Below are positions 1 through 8,667 of a stretch of 64,000 bases of DNA, piece by piece. Under the pieces are notes generated by a model. It was not told the DNA's origin and searched no databases. It was given only the letters and a program-made list of their open reading frames with translations. The DNA is from Streptomyces sp. L2. Its GTDB lineage: Bacteria > Actinomycetota > Actinomycetes > Streptomycetales > Streptomycetaceae. Location of the stretch: positions 4,464,001 to 4,528,000 of the forward strand of contig NZ_QBDT01000001.1 of assembly GCF_004124325.1 (NCBI RefSeq), written 5' to 3'. A program made the position numbers and the translations under genes. The stretch's first letter is position 1, and the number at the start of each line of letters is the position of its first letter.

Positions 1-1811
1 TGCACCCGCTGCGGCGGCTTCAGGCTCTTGCCGTGCTCGTCGACGATGCTGAGCCACGGCGAGTACGGGATCCGGATCAGGATCCGCCCCGGCTTGCGCA
101 CGTCCAGTGTCATCTCGCCCTGCTCGGCCCGGTCCACCACCGTGTCGGGCTCGGCGAGCGGCGTCGGGTCGGTCACCTGGAACAGCTGCCAGTTGGCGTC
201 GCCCCAGACCTGCTTCAGATACGGCATCCCGCGCTGCACCAGCGCCCGCTCGCGCTGGGCGCCGGTCGGGTCCGGCTCGCCCTTGGGCAGCACCACGAAG
301 TGCACGGCCCAGCGCTGGAGCCACTCGTGGTAGTTCGCCGAGTTGAGGGTGTCGTCGTAGAAGAGGGGGTTGCGCTCCATGTCGGCCTGCCGGTTCCAGC
401 CGCGGGCCAGGTTGACGTACGGCGCGAGCGCGGAGGCCTCGCGGTGCGAGCGCGCCGGGACCACCTCGACGCGCCCCCGCTCGGCGCCGCTCTTCTGCAG
501 CTCGTGGACCAGCGGTGCCAGCTCCCGGGCCCAGGAGGCGGCCGGGGCGGAGTGGATGATGTCGTCGACGGACTTCACGCCGATCCAGCCGACGAAGCCC
601 CAGAAGGCCAGCACGGCCACGTACCACTTGCGCGAGCGCGGCACCGTGTACGGCAGCACCGCGATCAGCGTCGCGCCCGCGAACAGCATCGGCAGCCGGG
701 AGATGTTCGTGCCGATCTGGGAGCTGATCAGCCACACCAGGACGACGCCCACGCTGTAGACGGCGGCCGTCCACCGTACGGTGACCCATTCCTTCGGTAC
801 GAGGAACAGGCACAGCAGGCCGTACAGCAGCGGCAGGATCACCGAGCCGATCGTCATCGGCTGGGTGCCCGAGAACGGGAACAGCCACCACGACACGGCG
901 ACCACCGCAGCCGGGGCGAGACCCAGCGACCATGCGCCCGGCCGTCGCTTCTGCAGGAACAGGGCCACCGCGACCAGACCCACGAACAGCCCCGCGACCG
1001 GCGAGGCCATGGTGGCGAGCGCGGCCAGCGGGGCGGCGACCAGGCCCTTCGCCCAGCGCTTGTACCGCCACCGGTGCGGCCAGCAGAACACGGCGGCGAC
1101 CGAGCCGAGGGCGAACATCGTGCCCAGGCCGAAGGTCACACGGCCGGACAGGGCGTTGCAGAGGAAGCCGAAGACGCCGGCGAGCGAGGCCCACAGGGGG
1201 TTCTTCACCGGTCGGCAGCGGATCAGGATCAGCGTCAGCAGGCCCGCCGAGACGGTCCCGGCGATCATCATCGTCGTACGGACACCGAGGAGCGACATCA
1301 GGTACGGGGAGACGACGCTGTACGACACCGGGTGCATGCCGCCGTACCAGGCGAGGTTGTACGCCGAGTCCGGGTGCCGGCCGACGAACTCCGCCCAGGC
1401 GTCCTGGGCGGCGAGGTCCCCGCCGCTGTTCGCGAACGTGAAGAACCAGACGATGTGCAGGACGCCCGACAGGGCGGTGACGGACAGCGCGGGGTGCACC
1501 AGCATCCGGCGGCGGAGGGGTTCGAGGGCGGCGAGGAACCGGGCACGCCTGCCCGGGCCCGGACGGGCGCCGTCCCCGGCGCCGGCGGTGACGCCTGCCG
1601 TGGCGGTCGGCGTGGCGCCGGGCCGGTCGGCGGTCCGGACCGTGGTCTGATGCGTGGTCCGGGCCGTGGTCCGGTCCGTGGTCCGGTTCTCGGCCGTGCG
1701 GGCGCCTGTGCCCGCGTCCCTGTCCGCGTCAGGCGCGGACAGGCTTATTCGCGGGCCGGATCCCGGGCCCGGTTCGGCGTCGTCGGCGCGTGTCGGCTCC
1801 GCTGTGGCCAC
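1..1811 (-). CDS. Large multi-pass membrane protein, 3' end outside the window
   Basis: The gene runs off the left edge, so its C-terminus is missing. I start it at GTG 1811 because GGGGAG lies nine bases upstream. About 80 N-terminal residues are Ala/Thr/Asp-rich and look disordered. A long hydrophobic part with about nine or ten membrane segments follows, then a soluble extracytoplasmic C-terminal part. The topology (many helices plus a soluble tail, HPDSAYNLAWYGG after the first helix) resembles GT-C type glycosyltransferases or polymer-export membrane proteins. I see no decisive catalytic motif, so function is not assigned. It lies downstream of the carboxypeptidase gene on the same strand, behind a terminator-like hairpin, which would fit a cell-envelope role (inference). 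Confidence 0.75.
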   Translation of the reverse strand, partial: MATAEPTRADDAEPGPGSGPRISLSAPDADRDAGTGARTAENRTTDRTTARTTHQTTVRTADRPGATPTATAGVTAGAGDGARPGPGRRARFLAALEPLRRRMLVHPALSVTALSGVLHIVWFFTFANSGGDLAAQDAWAEFVGRHPDSAYNLAWYGGMHPVSYSVVSPYLMSLLGVRTTMMIAGTVSAGLLTLILIRCRPVKNPLWASLAGVFGFLCNALSGRVTFGLGTMFALGSVAAVFCWPHRWRYKRWAKGLVAAPLAALATMASPVAGLFVGLVAVALFLQKRRPGAWSLGLAPAAVVAVSWWLFPFSGTQPMTIGSVILPLLYGLLCLFLVPKEWVTVRWTAAVYSVGVVLVWLISSQIGTNISRLPMLFAGATLIAVLPYTVPRSRKWYVAVLAFWGFVGWIGVKSVDDIIHSAPAASWARELAPLVHELQKSGAERGRVEVVPARSHREASALAPYVNLARGWNRQADMERNPLFYDDTLNSANYHEWLQRWAVHFVVLPKGEPDPTGAQRERALVQRGMPYLKQVWGDANWQLFQVTDPTPLAEPDTVVDRAEQGEMTLDVRKPGRILIRIPYSPWLSIVDEHGKSLKPPQRV

Positions 1812-1938
1812 CTGAAGGCACTCCCCGTGTCCCGTCTTCTGTTCTCGGCCGGGTTCCTCGGTGTTCCCGGCCGCTTCATGTCCAGTTCGCGGCCCTGTCC
1901 CCCCGACCGGCGAGCTGCCCCGATTCGTGACGCTAGCA

Positions 1939-1973
1939 CGCACCCCGCCGCGGGGCTCCGTCGGCGGGGTGCG
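1939..1973 (-). terminator. Hairpin terminator after the carboxypeptidase gene
   Basis: Twelve-base perfect arms (CGCACCCCGCCG and its complement at 1939-1950 and 1962-1973) sit just after the carboxypeptidase stop and before the next gene on the same strand. Confidence 0.6.
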
Positions 1974-1992
1974 GTGGGGGCGGACCGGGCGG

Positions 1993-4260
1993 TCAGCCCA
2001 GGCGGGTCAGCTTGGCCGGGAAGCCCGGCTCGGTCAGGTCCTTCTCCAGGGCCACCGGCACCTGCACGGCACCGGCCGAGCCGTCGCCCACGGTGAGGTG
2101 GCCCACCTTGGTCCCGGCCTTCGCGGTGTGCGGCACGTCACCGGCGGTGAAGGACAGCTTCACCTTCAGGCCCGCCCAGCCGGCCGCGCTCACGTCCTGG
2201 GTGGCGACGACGGGCGTCCGGCCCCCGACACCGTCGTCCACGTACCCGACGACGGTGCCCTTCTTGATGATCGTCGCCGACTTCAGGGCGCCCTGCCCGG
2301 CCCGGATCAGCTTGTCCGCCGCGTTCGTCGCGCCCACGAGGATGGAGTGGTGCACCGGGTCCGGGGGCTGGCGCAGCACGGCGCCGATGACGGTCCGGGT
2401 CTCGCCGCCGACCTGCTGCTTCGCCGCGAAGACCAGGTTGCCCTGGGCGGAGGTGGTGGTGCCGGTCTTGATGCCGACGACGTTGTTCCGGCCGACCAGC
2501 GTGTTCCAGTTGGAGTGGTTGACGCCCTTGTAGTCGTCGTACGACATCATCGCCGCGACCTCGCGGAAGGCGGGCTCGGTCATCGCGGTCTTGGCCAGCT
2601 TCACCTGGTCCACGGCCGTGCTGACCGTGGTGTTCGTCAGACCGGACGGGTCGGTGTACGTCGTGTTGGTCATGCCCAGGTCCTTGGCGGTGGCGTTCAT
2701 CTTCGCCACGAACGCCTTCTCGGAGTGGGCGTCCCAGCGGGCGAGGAGGCGGGCCACGTTGTTCGCGGACGCGATGAGGATGCCCTCCAGAGCCTCGCGC
2801 TCGCTGATCTGGTCACCGGCGGTGACGTGGACCGTGGACTCCTGACCCGCCTCCGACTGGTCCTCGGCCGCCTGGTCGATCTTGATCATCGGGCCCTTCG
2901 CGCCGCTCTTGAGCGGGTGGTCGCGCAGGATGATGTACGCGGTCATGACCTTGGCGACGCTGGCGATCGGCACGGGCTTCTGCGTGCCGGACGAGCCGAA
3001 GCTGCCGATGCCCTGGACGTCGAGCGCGGCCTGTCCCGTGTCCGGCCAGGGGATGTCGGGCTTGCTGCCGTCGAAGGTGTAGCTGTCCTCGGCGGTGAGG
3101 TCGAGGGTGGGCTGCGGCAGCGGGCGGAGGGTCTGTACGACCGCGAAGATGATCGCCAGGAGGAGGACCAGGGGGGTCCAGATCTTGATCCGGCGGACGA
3201 TCGTGCGGACCGGGGTCTCCGGGGGCGGCGGCGTGTTCGTCAGCTCGGCCAGGAGGTCGAGCGGGGGCTTCGGGGGCAGCGGCTGCTGGGTCGTGCGCTC
3301 CGGGCCCACGTGGGGGGTGGGGGTGGTGGGGGCGGGGATGTCCGGCTTCAGCTCGACGAACTTGGAGGGGGCGCCGAGTTTGAGCATCGTCGTCGGCTGG
3401 TCGGGCTGGGGCTTCTTGGGGCGGAGGGTCTGGAAGACGGCGGTCGGCTGGTCGATCCCGTCCCGGGGGGTCGGGGGGGCCGCGGGTCCCTGCGGGGCGT
3501 CCGCCGGTTGCGCCTCGGCTTCGCCTTCGGCGTCCTCGTTCTCGCCCGCACCACCCGTGCGGGTCTCGTCGTCGGCTGACGGTGGCCCCTGTGGGGTGTC
3601 CTCGCCGTCGGCGGCTTGCGGGGCGTCGTCCGCCGGTTGCGCGTCGGCTTCGCCTTCGGCGTCCTCGTTCTCGCCCGCACCACCCGTGCGGGTCTCGTCG
3701 TCGGCTGACCGTGGCCCCTGTGGGGCGTCCTCGCCGTCGGCGGCGTGCGGGGCGTCGTCCGCCGGTGCCGCCTCGGCTTCGCCTTCGGCGTCCTCGTTCC
3801 CGCCCGCACCACCCGTGCGGGTCTCGTCGTCGGCTGACGGTGGCCCCTGTGGGGCGTCCTCGCCGTCGGCGGCGTGCGGGGCGTCGTCGTCCTCCGGTTC
3901 CGGCTTTGTGTCCGGGGTCGCGGGCTCCGCGGGGGCCTTCTCGGTCTCGTCCTCCTTGGCTGCCTCCGCGGAAGCGGGCTCGGCCTCGTCGGTCGTTTCC
4001 TCAGCGGCAGCGTCCTGCTTCGCGGAGCTGCGGACCCAGGCCGAGACTGCCTCGCGGAGGTCGGCGTCGTCGTCGGCGGACTTGGTGTCGCGGATCGAGA
4101 GGATCTTCGTCGAGGTGTCCGGGGTGCCCTCGGCGGAGTCCCGTTCGCGGGACACCGCCAGCCGGGGATCACGTGCCTCGGGAACCGATGGCCCGCTCCC
4201 CGGCGTCGGTTCTGCCGACGACTCGCGCTGCTTCGACCTGTCGGGGGACTCGCCCGCCAC
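1993..4260 (-). CDS. D-alanyl-D-alanine carboxypeptidase (peptidase S11) with long acidic N-terminal region
   Basis: This enzyme trims the terminal D-Ala from peptidoglycan stem peptides outside the membrane. The catalytic S11 domain occupies roughly the last 330 residues and shows all three penicillin-binding motifs: SVAK (serine nucleophile), SAN and KTGTT. One membrane segment (KIWTPLVLLLAIIFAVV) precedes it. The N-terminal 350 or so residues should therefore be cytoplasmic, and they are acidic, Ala/Pro-rich and repetitive (see 3500-3888). I choose GTG 4260 as the start because GGAGGAG lies six bases upstream. The frame stays open to 4431, but without a better ribosome site. It is much longer than ordinary S11 enzymes because of the N-terminal region. 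The divergent neighbour is the GPP34 gene. Confidence 0.9.
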   Translation of the reverse strand: MAGESPDRSKQRESSAEPTPGSGPSVPEARDPRLAVSRERDSAEGTPDTSTKILSIRDTKSADDDADLREAVSAWVRSSAKQDAAAEETTDEAEPASAEAAKEDETEKAPAEPATPDTKPEPEDDDAPHAADGEDAPQGPPSADDETRTGGAGGNEDAEGEAEAAPADDAPHAADGEDAPQGPRSADDETRTGGAGENEDAEGEADAQPADDAPQAADGEDTPQGPPSADDETRTGGAGENEDAEGEAEAQPADAPQGPAAPPTPRDGIDQPTAVFQTLRPKKPQPDQPTTMLKLGAPSKFVELKPDIPAPTTPTPHVGPERTTQQPLPPKPPLDLLAELTNTPPPPETPVRTIVRRIKIWTPLVLLLAIIFAVVQTLRPLPQPTLDLTAEDSYTFDGSKPDIPWPDTGQAALDVQGIGSFGSSGTQKPVPIASVAKVMTAYIILRDHPLKSGAKGPMIKIDQAAEDQSEAGQESTVHVTAGDQISEREALEGILIASANNVARLLARWDAHSEKAFVAKMNATAKDLGMTNTTYTDPSGLTNTTVSTAVDQVKLAKTAMTEPAFREVAAMMSYDDYKGVNHSNWNTLVGRNNVVGIKTGTTTSAQGNLVFAAKQQVGGETRTVIGAVLRQPPDPVHHSILVGATNAADKLIRAGQGALKSATIIKKGTVVGYVDDGVGGRTPVVATQDVSAAGWAGLKVKLSFTAGDVPHTAKAGTKVGHLTVGDGSAGAVQVPVALEKDLTEPGFPAKLTRLG
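3500..3888 (-). repeat. Three tandem 129-bp repeats inside the carboxypeptidase gene
   Basis: Three in-frame copies of a 43-residue acidic unit lie one after another. Each reads roughly DDAPHAADGEDAPQGP, then SADDETRTGGAG, then NEDAEGEAEA. The copies are nearly identical at DNA level, so unit number is likely to vary between strains. The reverse strand of this stretch is also open, which creates spurious long reading frames. Confidence 0.85.
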
Positions 4261-4490
4261 CGATGCCTCCTCCACCGCACGCCCCTGCGTGCGCGTCTGA
4301 CCAACCGACCCACCGGACAGCACCGCACCGCCACTGTCCGAACCATGTACCAGTGTCCTGTGTGCGGGCTTGTCCCACGCGGTAGACGAGAACGACATAC
4401 CTACCGGTTCCACTACGAACCGGTCACGCACCCTCGACAGATGAATGTGAGAGGGGTCACCCTGTCATTCATCCACGCGGGGAGGCATGG

Positions 4491-5252
4491 ATGGGCAGGA
4501 GCCGCAGAACAATTCCGGAGGAGCTTCTGTTGCTCGCACTGGACCCGACCACGGGTACCACTGCGCAGCCGCAGTCGCTCGACCTCGGTCTGGCCGGAGC
4601 ACAGCTAGTGGAGCTGGCGCTGGCCGGACGGATAGCCCCAGACGGGGATCGTATCGCCGTGGTGGTGCCACGGCCGACAGGAGATCCGACCCTGGACTGC
4701 GCGTTGGAGCTGCTGCGAAGGCGCGGCGCTCCGGTACGGGCCGTCCACTGGATCGGCGGGCCCCGGCTGGGGCTCCGGCAGACCTATCTGTCGCATCTGG
4801 AGCGGTGCGGCATGGTGCACGCCGTGGCCGGCCAGATGTGCGGGGTGCTGCCGACGACGCGCTACCAGGCGACGGACAACGCCATCAGCCGGGAGATCAG
4901 GGCCCGGCTGGACTCGGCGATCCGCACCGGCGTGCCGCCGGACCCGCGGACCGCGGCGCTGGCCGCGCTCGCGCACGCCGTCGGGCTCGGCAAGCACCTG
5001 TACCCGGGGAACGAGGGACGCTCGTCCCGCTCCCGGCTGCGGGACCTCATCCGGCACGACCCGATGGGCGGGCTGGTCGCGCACGCCGTGATGGACGTGC
5101 AGAACGGCGCCGGTGCCCAGACACGCCGAGGCGCCGCCTCGGCGGGCCGCCCGGCAGGGCCCGGCGGCCGCACCGCCGAACCCGCGCGCGGGGTGCCGAT
5201 GCAGCCGCACCGGGGGTCGTCGCCCATAGCGGCCCGCGTCGTGGCCCACTGA
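4491..5252 (+). CDS. GPP34 (GOLPH3/Vps74-like) family phosphoprotein
   Basis: This 253-residue soluble protein belongs to the GPP34 family, whose eukaryotic members bind phosphatidylinositol-4-phosphate. The bacterial homologues are common in actinomycetes and their job is not settled. The recognisable parts are the start IPEELLLLALDPTTG, the central LVELALAGRIAPDGDRI and the later YPGNEGRSSRSRLRDLI. Start ATG 4491 follows GGGGAGG. The last 50 residues are Ala/Gly/Arg-rich and look disordered. It is divergent from the carboxypeptidase gene, sharing a 230-bp promoter region. Confidence 0.85.
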   Translation: MGRSRRTIPEELLLLALDPTTGTTAQPQSLDLGLAGAQLVELALAGRIAPDGDRIAVVVPRPTGDPTLDCALELLRRRGAPVRAVHWIGGPRLGLRQTYLSHLERCGMVHAVAGQMCGVLPTTRYQATDNAISREIRARLDSAIRTGVPPDPRTAALAALAHAVGLGKHLYPGNEGRSSRSRLRDLIRHDPMGGLVAHAVMDVQNGAGAQTRRGAASAGRPAGPGGRTAEPARGVPMQPHRGSSPIAARVVAH

Positions 5253-5290
5253 GCGGCCCGGCCCCAGGCCCGCACCGCAGCCGTCCGTTC

Positions 5291-5331
5291 GAGCGGGGCG
5301 GCGGGACACGCATGGTCCCGCCGCCCCGCTC
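5291..5331 (+). terminator. Strong hairpin after the GPP34 gene
   Basis: Seventeen-base perfect arms (GAGCGGGGCGGCGGGAC and its complement) enclose a seven-base loop, 39 bases after the GPP34 stop. Confidence 0.75.
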
Positions 5332-5497
5332 GACCGCGCCCGCACCCGGGGCCGACCGGGAACATCCGTGCCCGAACTGACGCGTACGCGCCGCATATCC
5401 ACCGTTTCCCAGCGGTAGGAAGCACCTTGGTGGCAGTCTGCTCAACAGCAGATACGGAAAGTGTCAAGACAGCCATGCAGCCGGAGGTGCACGTCCC

Positions 5498-6355
5498 GTG
5501 GCGTCCAATGTCAACCCCACCGTCAGGCGACGCCGGCTGGGCCAGGAGCTGCGCAGGCTCCGCGAGCTCAAGGGCATGACGGCCGAGGAAGTGGCGGAAC
5601 GACTGCTGGTGTCGCAGTCGAAGATCAGTCGGCTGGAGAACGGCCGCAGAAGCATCAGCCAGCGCGATGTGCGCGACCTGTGCGGGGTGTACGAGGTCGA
5701 GGACCAGCGGATCGTCGACTCCCTGATGGAGATGGCGCGCGACTCCCGGCAACAGGGCTGGTGGCACGCGTTCGGCGACATCCCGTACAGCGTCTACATC
5801 GGCCTGGAGACGGACGCGGAGTCCCTGCGGGTGTACGAACCGCAGCTGGTGACCGGCCTGTTGCAGACCAAGGCGTACGCGGAGGCCCTGGTGCAGGGCG
5901 CGTTGCCGGAGACGTCGGCGGCCGACATCGAGAAGCGCGTCAACGTGCGCATGCGCCGACAGGAACGTATCACCGCCGAGAACAACCCCCTTCGGCTCTG
6001 GGTCGTGCTCGACGAGGCCGCGCTGCGCCGCATCGTCGGCAGCAAGCTGGTGATGCGCGAGCAGCTGGAGCACCTCATCGAGATGTCCCAGCTGCCCCAT
6101 GTCACCGTGCAGGTGCTGCCGTTCGAGGTGGGCGCGCATCCCGGGCTCAACGGGCAGTACGCGATCCTGGAGTTCTCCGACGCGGCCGACTCCAGCGTGG
6201 TCTACCTGGAGGGCGTCACCAGCGACCTGTACCTGGAGAAGGCGCAGGACGTGCAGAAGTACGCCGTGATGTACGAGCACTTGCGGGCACAGTCCCTCAA
6301 TGTGGAGCAATCCCGGCAATACATCGCGAGGGTGGCCAAAGAGTACGCCGAGTAG
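5498..6355 (+). CDS. XRE-family regulator with DUF5753 domain
   Basis: This 285-residue regulator has an N-terminal helix-turn-helix (residues about 10-65, with TAEEVAERLLVSQSKISRLE) and a C-terminal DUF5753 domain (ligand- or partner-sensing, typical of streptomycetes). It starts with GTG. Proteins of this architecture almost always sit next to a small DUF397 protein, as here (6555-6746). Members of the class control development or secondary metabolism; which process applies here cannot be read from the sequence. Confidence 0.92.
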   Translation: MASNVNPTVRRRRLGQELRRLRELKGMTAEEVAERLLVSQSKISRLENGRRSISQRDVRDLCGVYEVEDQRIVDSLMEMARDSRQQGWWHAFGDIPYSVYIGLETDAESLRVYEPQLVTGLLQTKAYAEALVQGALPETSAADIEKRVNVRMRRQERITAENNPLRLWVVLDEAALRRIVGSKLVMREQLEHLIEMSQLPHVTVQVLPFEVGAHPGLNGQYAILEFSDAADSSVVYLEGVTSDLYLEKAQDVQKYAVMYEHLRAQSLNVEQSRQYIARVAKEYAE

Positions 6356-6491
6356 GAGCGGTAAGGGTCCTGGGGCGTGTGGCGCCGGATCGTACACTGG
6401 CGTATCGCTCCCACGGAAGGCTCACCTGGAATATGCCATCCAGTTGAGTGAACGACTACTCCAGCGGAGGAAGTTGCCCGGTAGCGTCGAT

Positions 6492-6520
6492 CACGCCAAT
6501 CAGCCGACACGGTTGGCGTG
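6492..6520. promoter_or_regulatory. Candidate operator before the DUF397 gene
   Basis: Perfect eight-base arms CACGCCAA (6492-6499) and TTGGCGTG (6513-6520) are separated by 13 bases and end 34 bases before the DUF397 start. The neighbouring XRE regulator is the obvious candidate binder (inference). Confidence 0.4.
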
Positions 6521-6554
6521 AATCGCACCACCGCAACTCGCAACAGGAGTGGAC

Positions 6555-6746
6555 ATGGCACTGCTTCAGGGCGCCACCGAGACGTGGACGAAGTCCTCCT
6601 ACTCCGCAGGGAACGGAGCCTGCGTCGAGGTCAAGTCGCCCACCACGGCTGAACTCGCCGTACGCGACTCCAAGGTCCCCCAGGGTCCGAACCTGGCCTT
6701 CCCGGCCGACGCCTGGAACGCCTTCGTGACCTCGGTCAAGGCCTAG
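6555..6746 (+). CDS. DUF397 protein, partner of the XRE/DUF5753 regulator
   Basis: This 63-residue protein has the family signature WTKSSYSAGNGACVEV near its start and AVRDSKVPQGP in the middle. ATG 6555 follows AGGAG at five bases. A GTG two codons upstream is possible but has worse spacing. DUF397 proteins are encoded beside DUF5753 regulators and are thought to modulate them. The 200-base gap and the palindrome at 6492-6520 suggest it has its own promoter. Confidence 0.9.
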   Translation: MALLQGATETWTKSSYSAGNGACVEVKSPTTAELAVRDSKVPQGPNLAFPADAWNAFVTSVKA

Positions 6747-6820
6747 GGGGCTCTCCCTGACCCACCGCCGTAGACACGCAGGACCGACAACTGCACCACA
6801 ACCGCACAGGCATCACCCCA

Positions 6821-6860
6821 GAGCCCTCTCGACCAGTCGCCGTCCTTGCCGAGAGGGCTC
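6821..6860. terminator. Bidirectional terminator between convergent genes
   Basis: Eleven-base perfect arms (GAGCCCTCTCG and complement) lie between the DUF397 gene and the converging MerR pseudogene. Confidence 0.65.
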
Positions 6861-6882
6861 CGGCGTTGCCGCCGGTACTCCG

Positions 6883-7919
6883 CTACTTCGTCCGCTTCAC
6901 CGGGAACGCCACGTCACACACCGAGTCCTCGGCCCCCGCCGACGTCCAGTCGGCGAAGTAGACCTCCCGGCACGGACCGTCGTACTCCAGGCCCTCCCCG
7001 CCCATCCACTGCTCCACCGCCTCGAACGCGGCGAGGATCTGCGGCTGCGCCACCTGCGCCTTGGTGATCCGGGTGTACGCCAGCCTGCGCGCCGGCTCCA
7101 CCCGCACCCTGGCCCCCCGCGGCCCCCCGTGCCGCTCCACCCAGGCGCGCGCCGCCGCCTCGTCCGCCACGGGCACGCACGACTCGGCGGGCCCGTCGCT
7201 CTCCATCGATACCTCGGAGTGGTAGACGACGAACGGCGGCCCGGCCATGCCCCCGCACTCCCGCGCGGCCTCCTCCAGCCGCCCCAGCGACGCGTCGATC
7301 CACGCGGGCAACTCGTCCGCCAGCGTGTGCCGCGACTCGCTGATCACCACCTGCGCCGGTACGTCCACCGTCTCGACCACGAACTCGCCGTACATCTCGG
7401 GGCTCCTCCCTGACAGTCGTCCACGGAGGTACGCGGCGAGCGCACGCTGCCCGGCCACCCTGGCCTCCACGTCCGCCCAGTAGGCGGCGAGCAGGCGGGC
7501 GGCCTCGGGGCCCCCTAGGCCCTGTCGTCAAATTCCCGCCTGCCCCGCGACGCCATGCACGCACTCTCGCCGCGCCGGGCCCTGACCCAAGTACGTCCAG
7601 TACGAGGATCAGGGCCCGGCGCGCCGAGAGCACGCACCTGACGCCGCGGGGCCCGCCCTCCGGGCGGACGGCGGGAATTTGACGACAGGACCTAGGCCGC
7701 GACCACCTCGGCGATCCGGGCGAGCGGCATGTCCAGCTGCCGCAGCAGAGCCACGAGCCGGGCACGCGCCACCTGGCCGGCGCGGTAGTAGCGGTAGCCG
7801 CTGGCCGCGTCGACGTGCGCGGGCGCCAGCAGACCGAGCCGGTCGTACAGCCGCAGGGCCTTGGCCGACAGCCGGGCCCGCGCCGCGAACGCGCCGATGG
7901 TGAGCAGGTCCTCGTCCAC
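6883..7919 (-). pseudogene. MerR-family regulator with GyrI-like effector domain, split by a MITE
   Basis: The 5' part (7919 to 7692) encodes a complete MerR DNA-binding domain: [20 protein letters not shown], then [22 protein letters not shown]. It starts at GTG 7919 with GGAGG upstream. It stops at TAG, and that codon belongs to the CTAG end of the MITE at 7515-7695. The 3' part (about 7514 to 6883) continues with the linker AARLLAAYWADVEARVAG and a GyrI-like effector-binding domain ending in DVAFPVKRTK. Removing the MITE from TAG to CTA rejoins GCGGCC to GGGGGC in frame. The gene is therefore a MerR/GyrI regulator interrupted by insertion. A truncated 75-residue DNA-binding protein may still be made. 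Confidence 0.85.
7515..7695. mobile_element. MITE copy 1 (181 bp, CTAG ends)
   Basis: Both ends are CTAG. Inside are 22-base terminal inverted repeats, GCCCTGTCGTCAAATTCC plus CGCC on the left and the same with one mismatch on the right. It has no reading frame. The centre folds into a hairpin from CCGGGCCCTGA to TCAGGGCCCGG around GTACGTCCAGTAC. It is flanked by the two halves of the MerR gene, which proves it is an insertion. The CTAG target resembles the YTAR preference of IS5-type transposases (established for IS5; assignment here is inference). Confidence 0.85.
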
Positions 7920-8020
7920 CGTGTCATCCTCCGTCACCGGACGGTTCCGCCGCCCGGTGACGAGAACGCTCGGCCCTGACCCAGGGACAAGGTCAACCGG
8001 CCGGCCGTCAGCCCGCCGGG

Positions 8021-8539
8021 TCAGCCGAGCTGGGCCTCGATCGCCGTGACGATTTCGGCGGACTCCGGTTCGGTCTGCGGGGAGAACCGGGCGACGACCG
8101 TGCCGTCGCGGCCGATCAGGAACTTCTCGAAGTTCCAGCGGATGTCCCCGCTGTGCCCCTCGGCGTCGGCGAACCCGACGAGCCGCCGGTACAGCTCGTG
8201 CCGGCCCTCGCCGTTCACCTCGGCCTTCTCGGTCAGCGGGAACGTCACGCCGTACGTCGCCGAACAGAACTCGGCGATCTCCTCGGCGCCGCCCGGCTCC
8301 TGCCCGGCGAACTGGTTGCAGGGGACGCCGAGCACGGTGAAGCCCTTCGCGGCGTAGCGGGCCTGGAGCTTCTCCAGGCCCGTGTACTGGGGGGTGAGGC
8401 CGCACTTGGACGCGACGTTCACGAGGAGGATCGCCTGGCCGGCGTATTGGGCGAGGTCTGCCGGGCCGCCCTGGAGGGAGTTGATCTGGACTCCGTCCAG
8501 GACGGGGGTGTTGTGGTCGGTGTGGTCGGTGTTCGTCAT
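8021..8539 (-). CDS. Glutathione peroxidase-family thiol peroxidase
   Basis: This 172-residue protein of normal family length reduces peroxides. The catalytic triad residues are visible: Cys in [12 protein letters not shown] (cysteine rather than selenocysteine), Gln in NQFAGQEPG and Trp in [14 protein letters not shown]. Actinomycetes lack glutathione, so the electron donor is probably thioredoxin or a mycothiol system (inference). ATG 8539 is chosen because the family homology begins just after it. It sits on the same strand as, and downstream of, the slipin gene, with a hairpin between them. Confidence 0.93.
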   Translation of the reverse strand: MTNTDHTDHNTPVLDGVQINSLQGGPADLAQYAGQAILLVNVASKCGLTPQYTGLEKLQARYAAKGFTVLGVPCNQFAGQEPGGAEEIAEFCSATYGVTFPLTEKAEVNGEGRHELYRRLVGFADAEGHSGDIRWNFEKFLIGRDGTVVARFSPQTEPESAEIVTAIEAQLG

Positions 8540-8647
8540 GTGCGGATGGTAGGCGCAGTGGGGTGGGGGCCGGTGCGGTGGCTCTTCGGCTGCGGCGCCG
8601 TTGTGGCTGGTCGCGCCCACGCGGCGGAGCCGCACATCGATACAGCC

Positions 8648-8666
8648 CCGCGCCCCTTGGGCGCGG
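8648..8666 (-). terminator. Hairpin after the slipin gene, in a common streptomycete intergenic repeat
   Basis: Arms CCGCGCCC and GGGCGCGG surround a three-base loop directly after the slipin stop. The bases before it (CGGCGGAGCCGCACATCGAT) resemble intergenic repeats I recognise as common in Streptomyces. Confidence 0.5.
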
Positions 8667-8667
8667 A

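Noticed and set aside
1745..1939. Small minus-strand frame between the carboxypeptidase and membrane protein genes.
   Set aside because: It overlaps the terminator and the start of the next gene in another frame and shows no conserved feature.
33..2096. Long open frame on the + strand (687 codons) opposite the first membrane protein gene.
   Set aside because: It is a GC-rich shadow. Its translation is Arg/His/Asp-rich low complexity, while the minus strand gives a clear membrane protein and carboxypeptidase.
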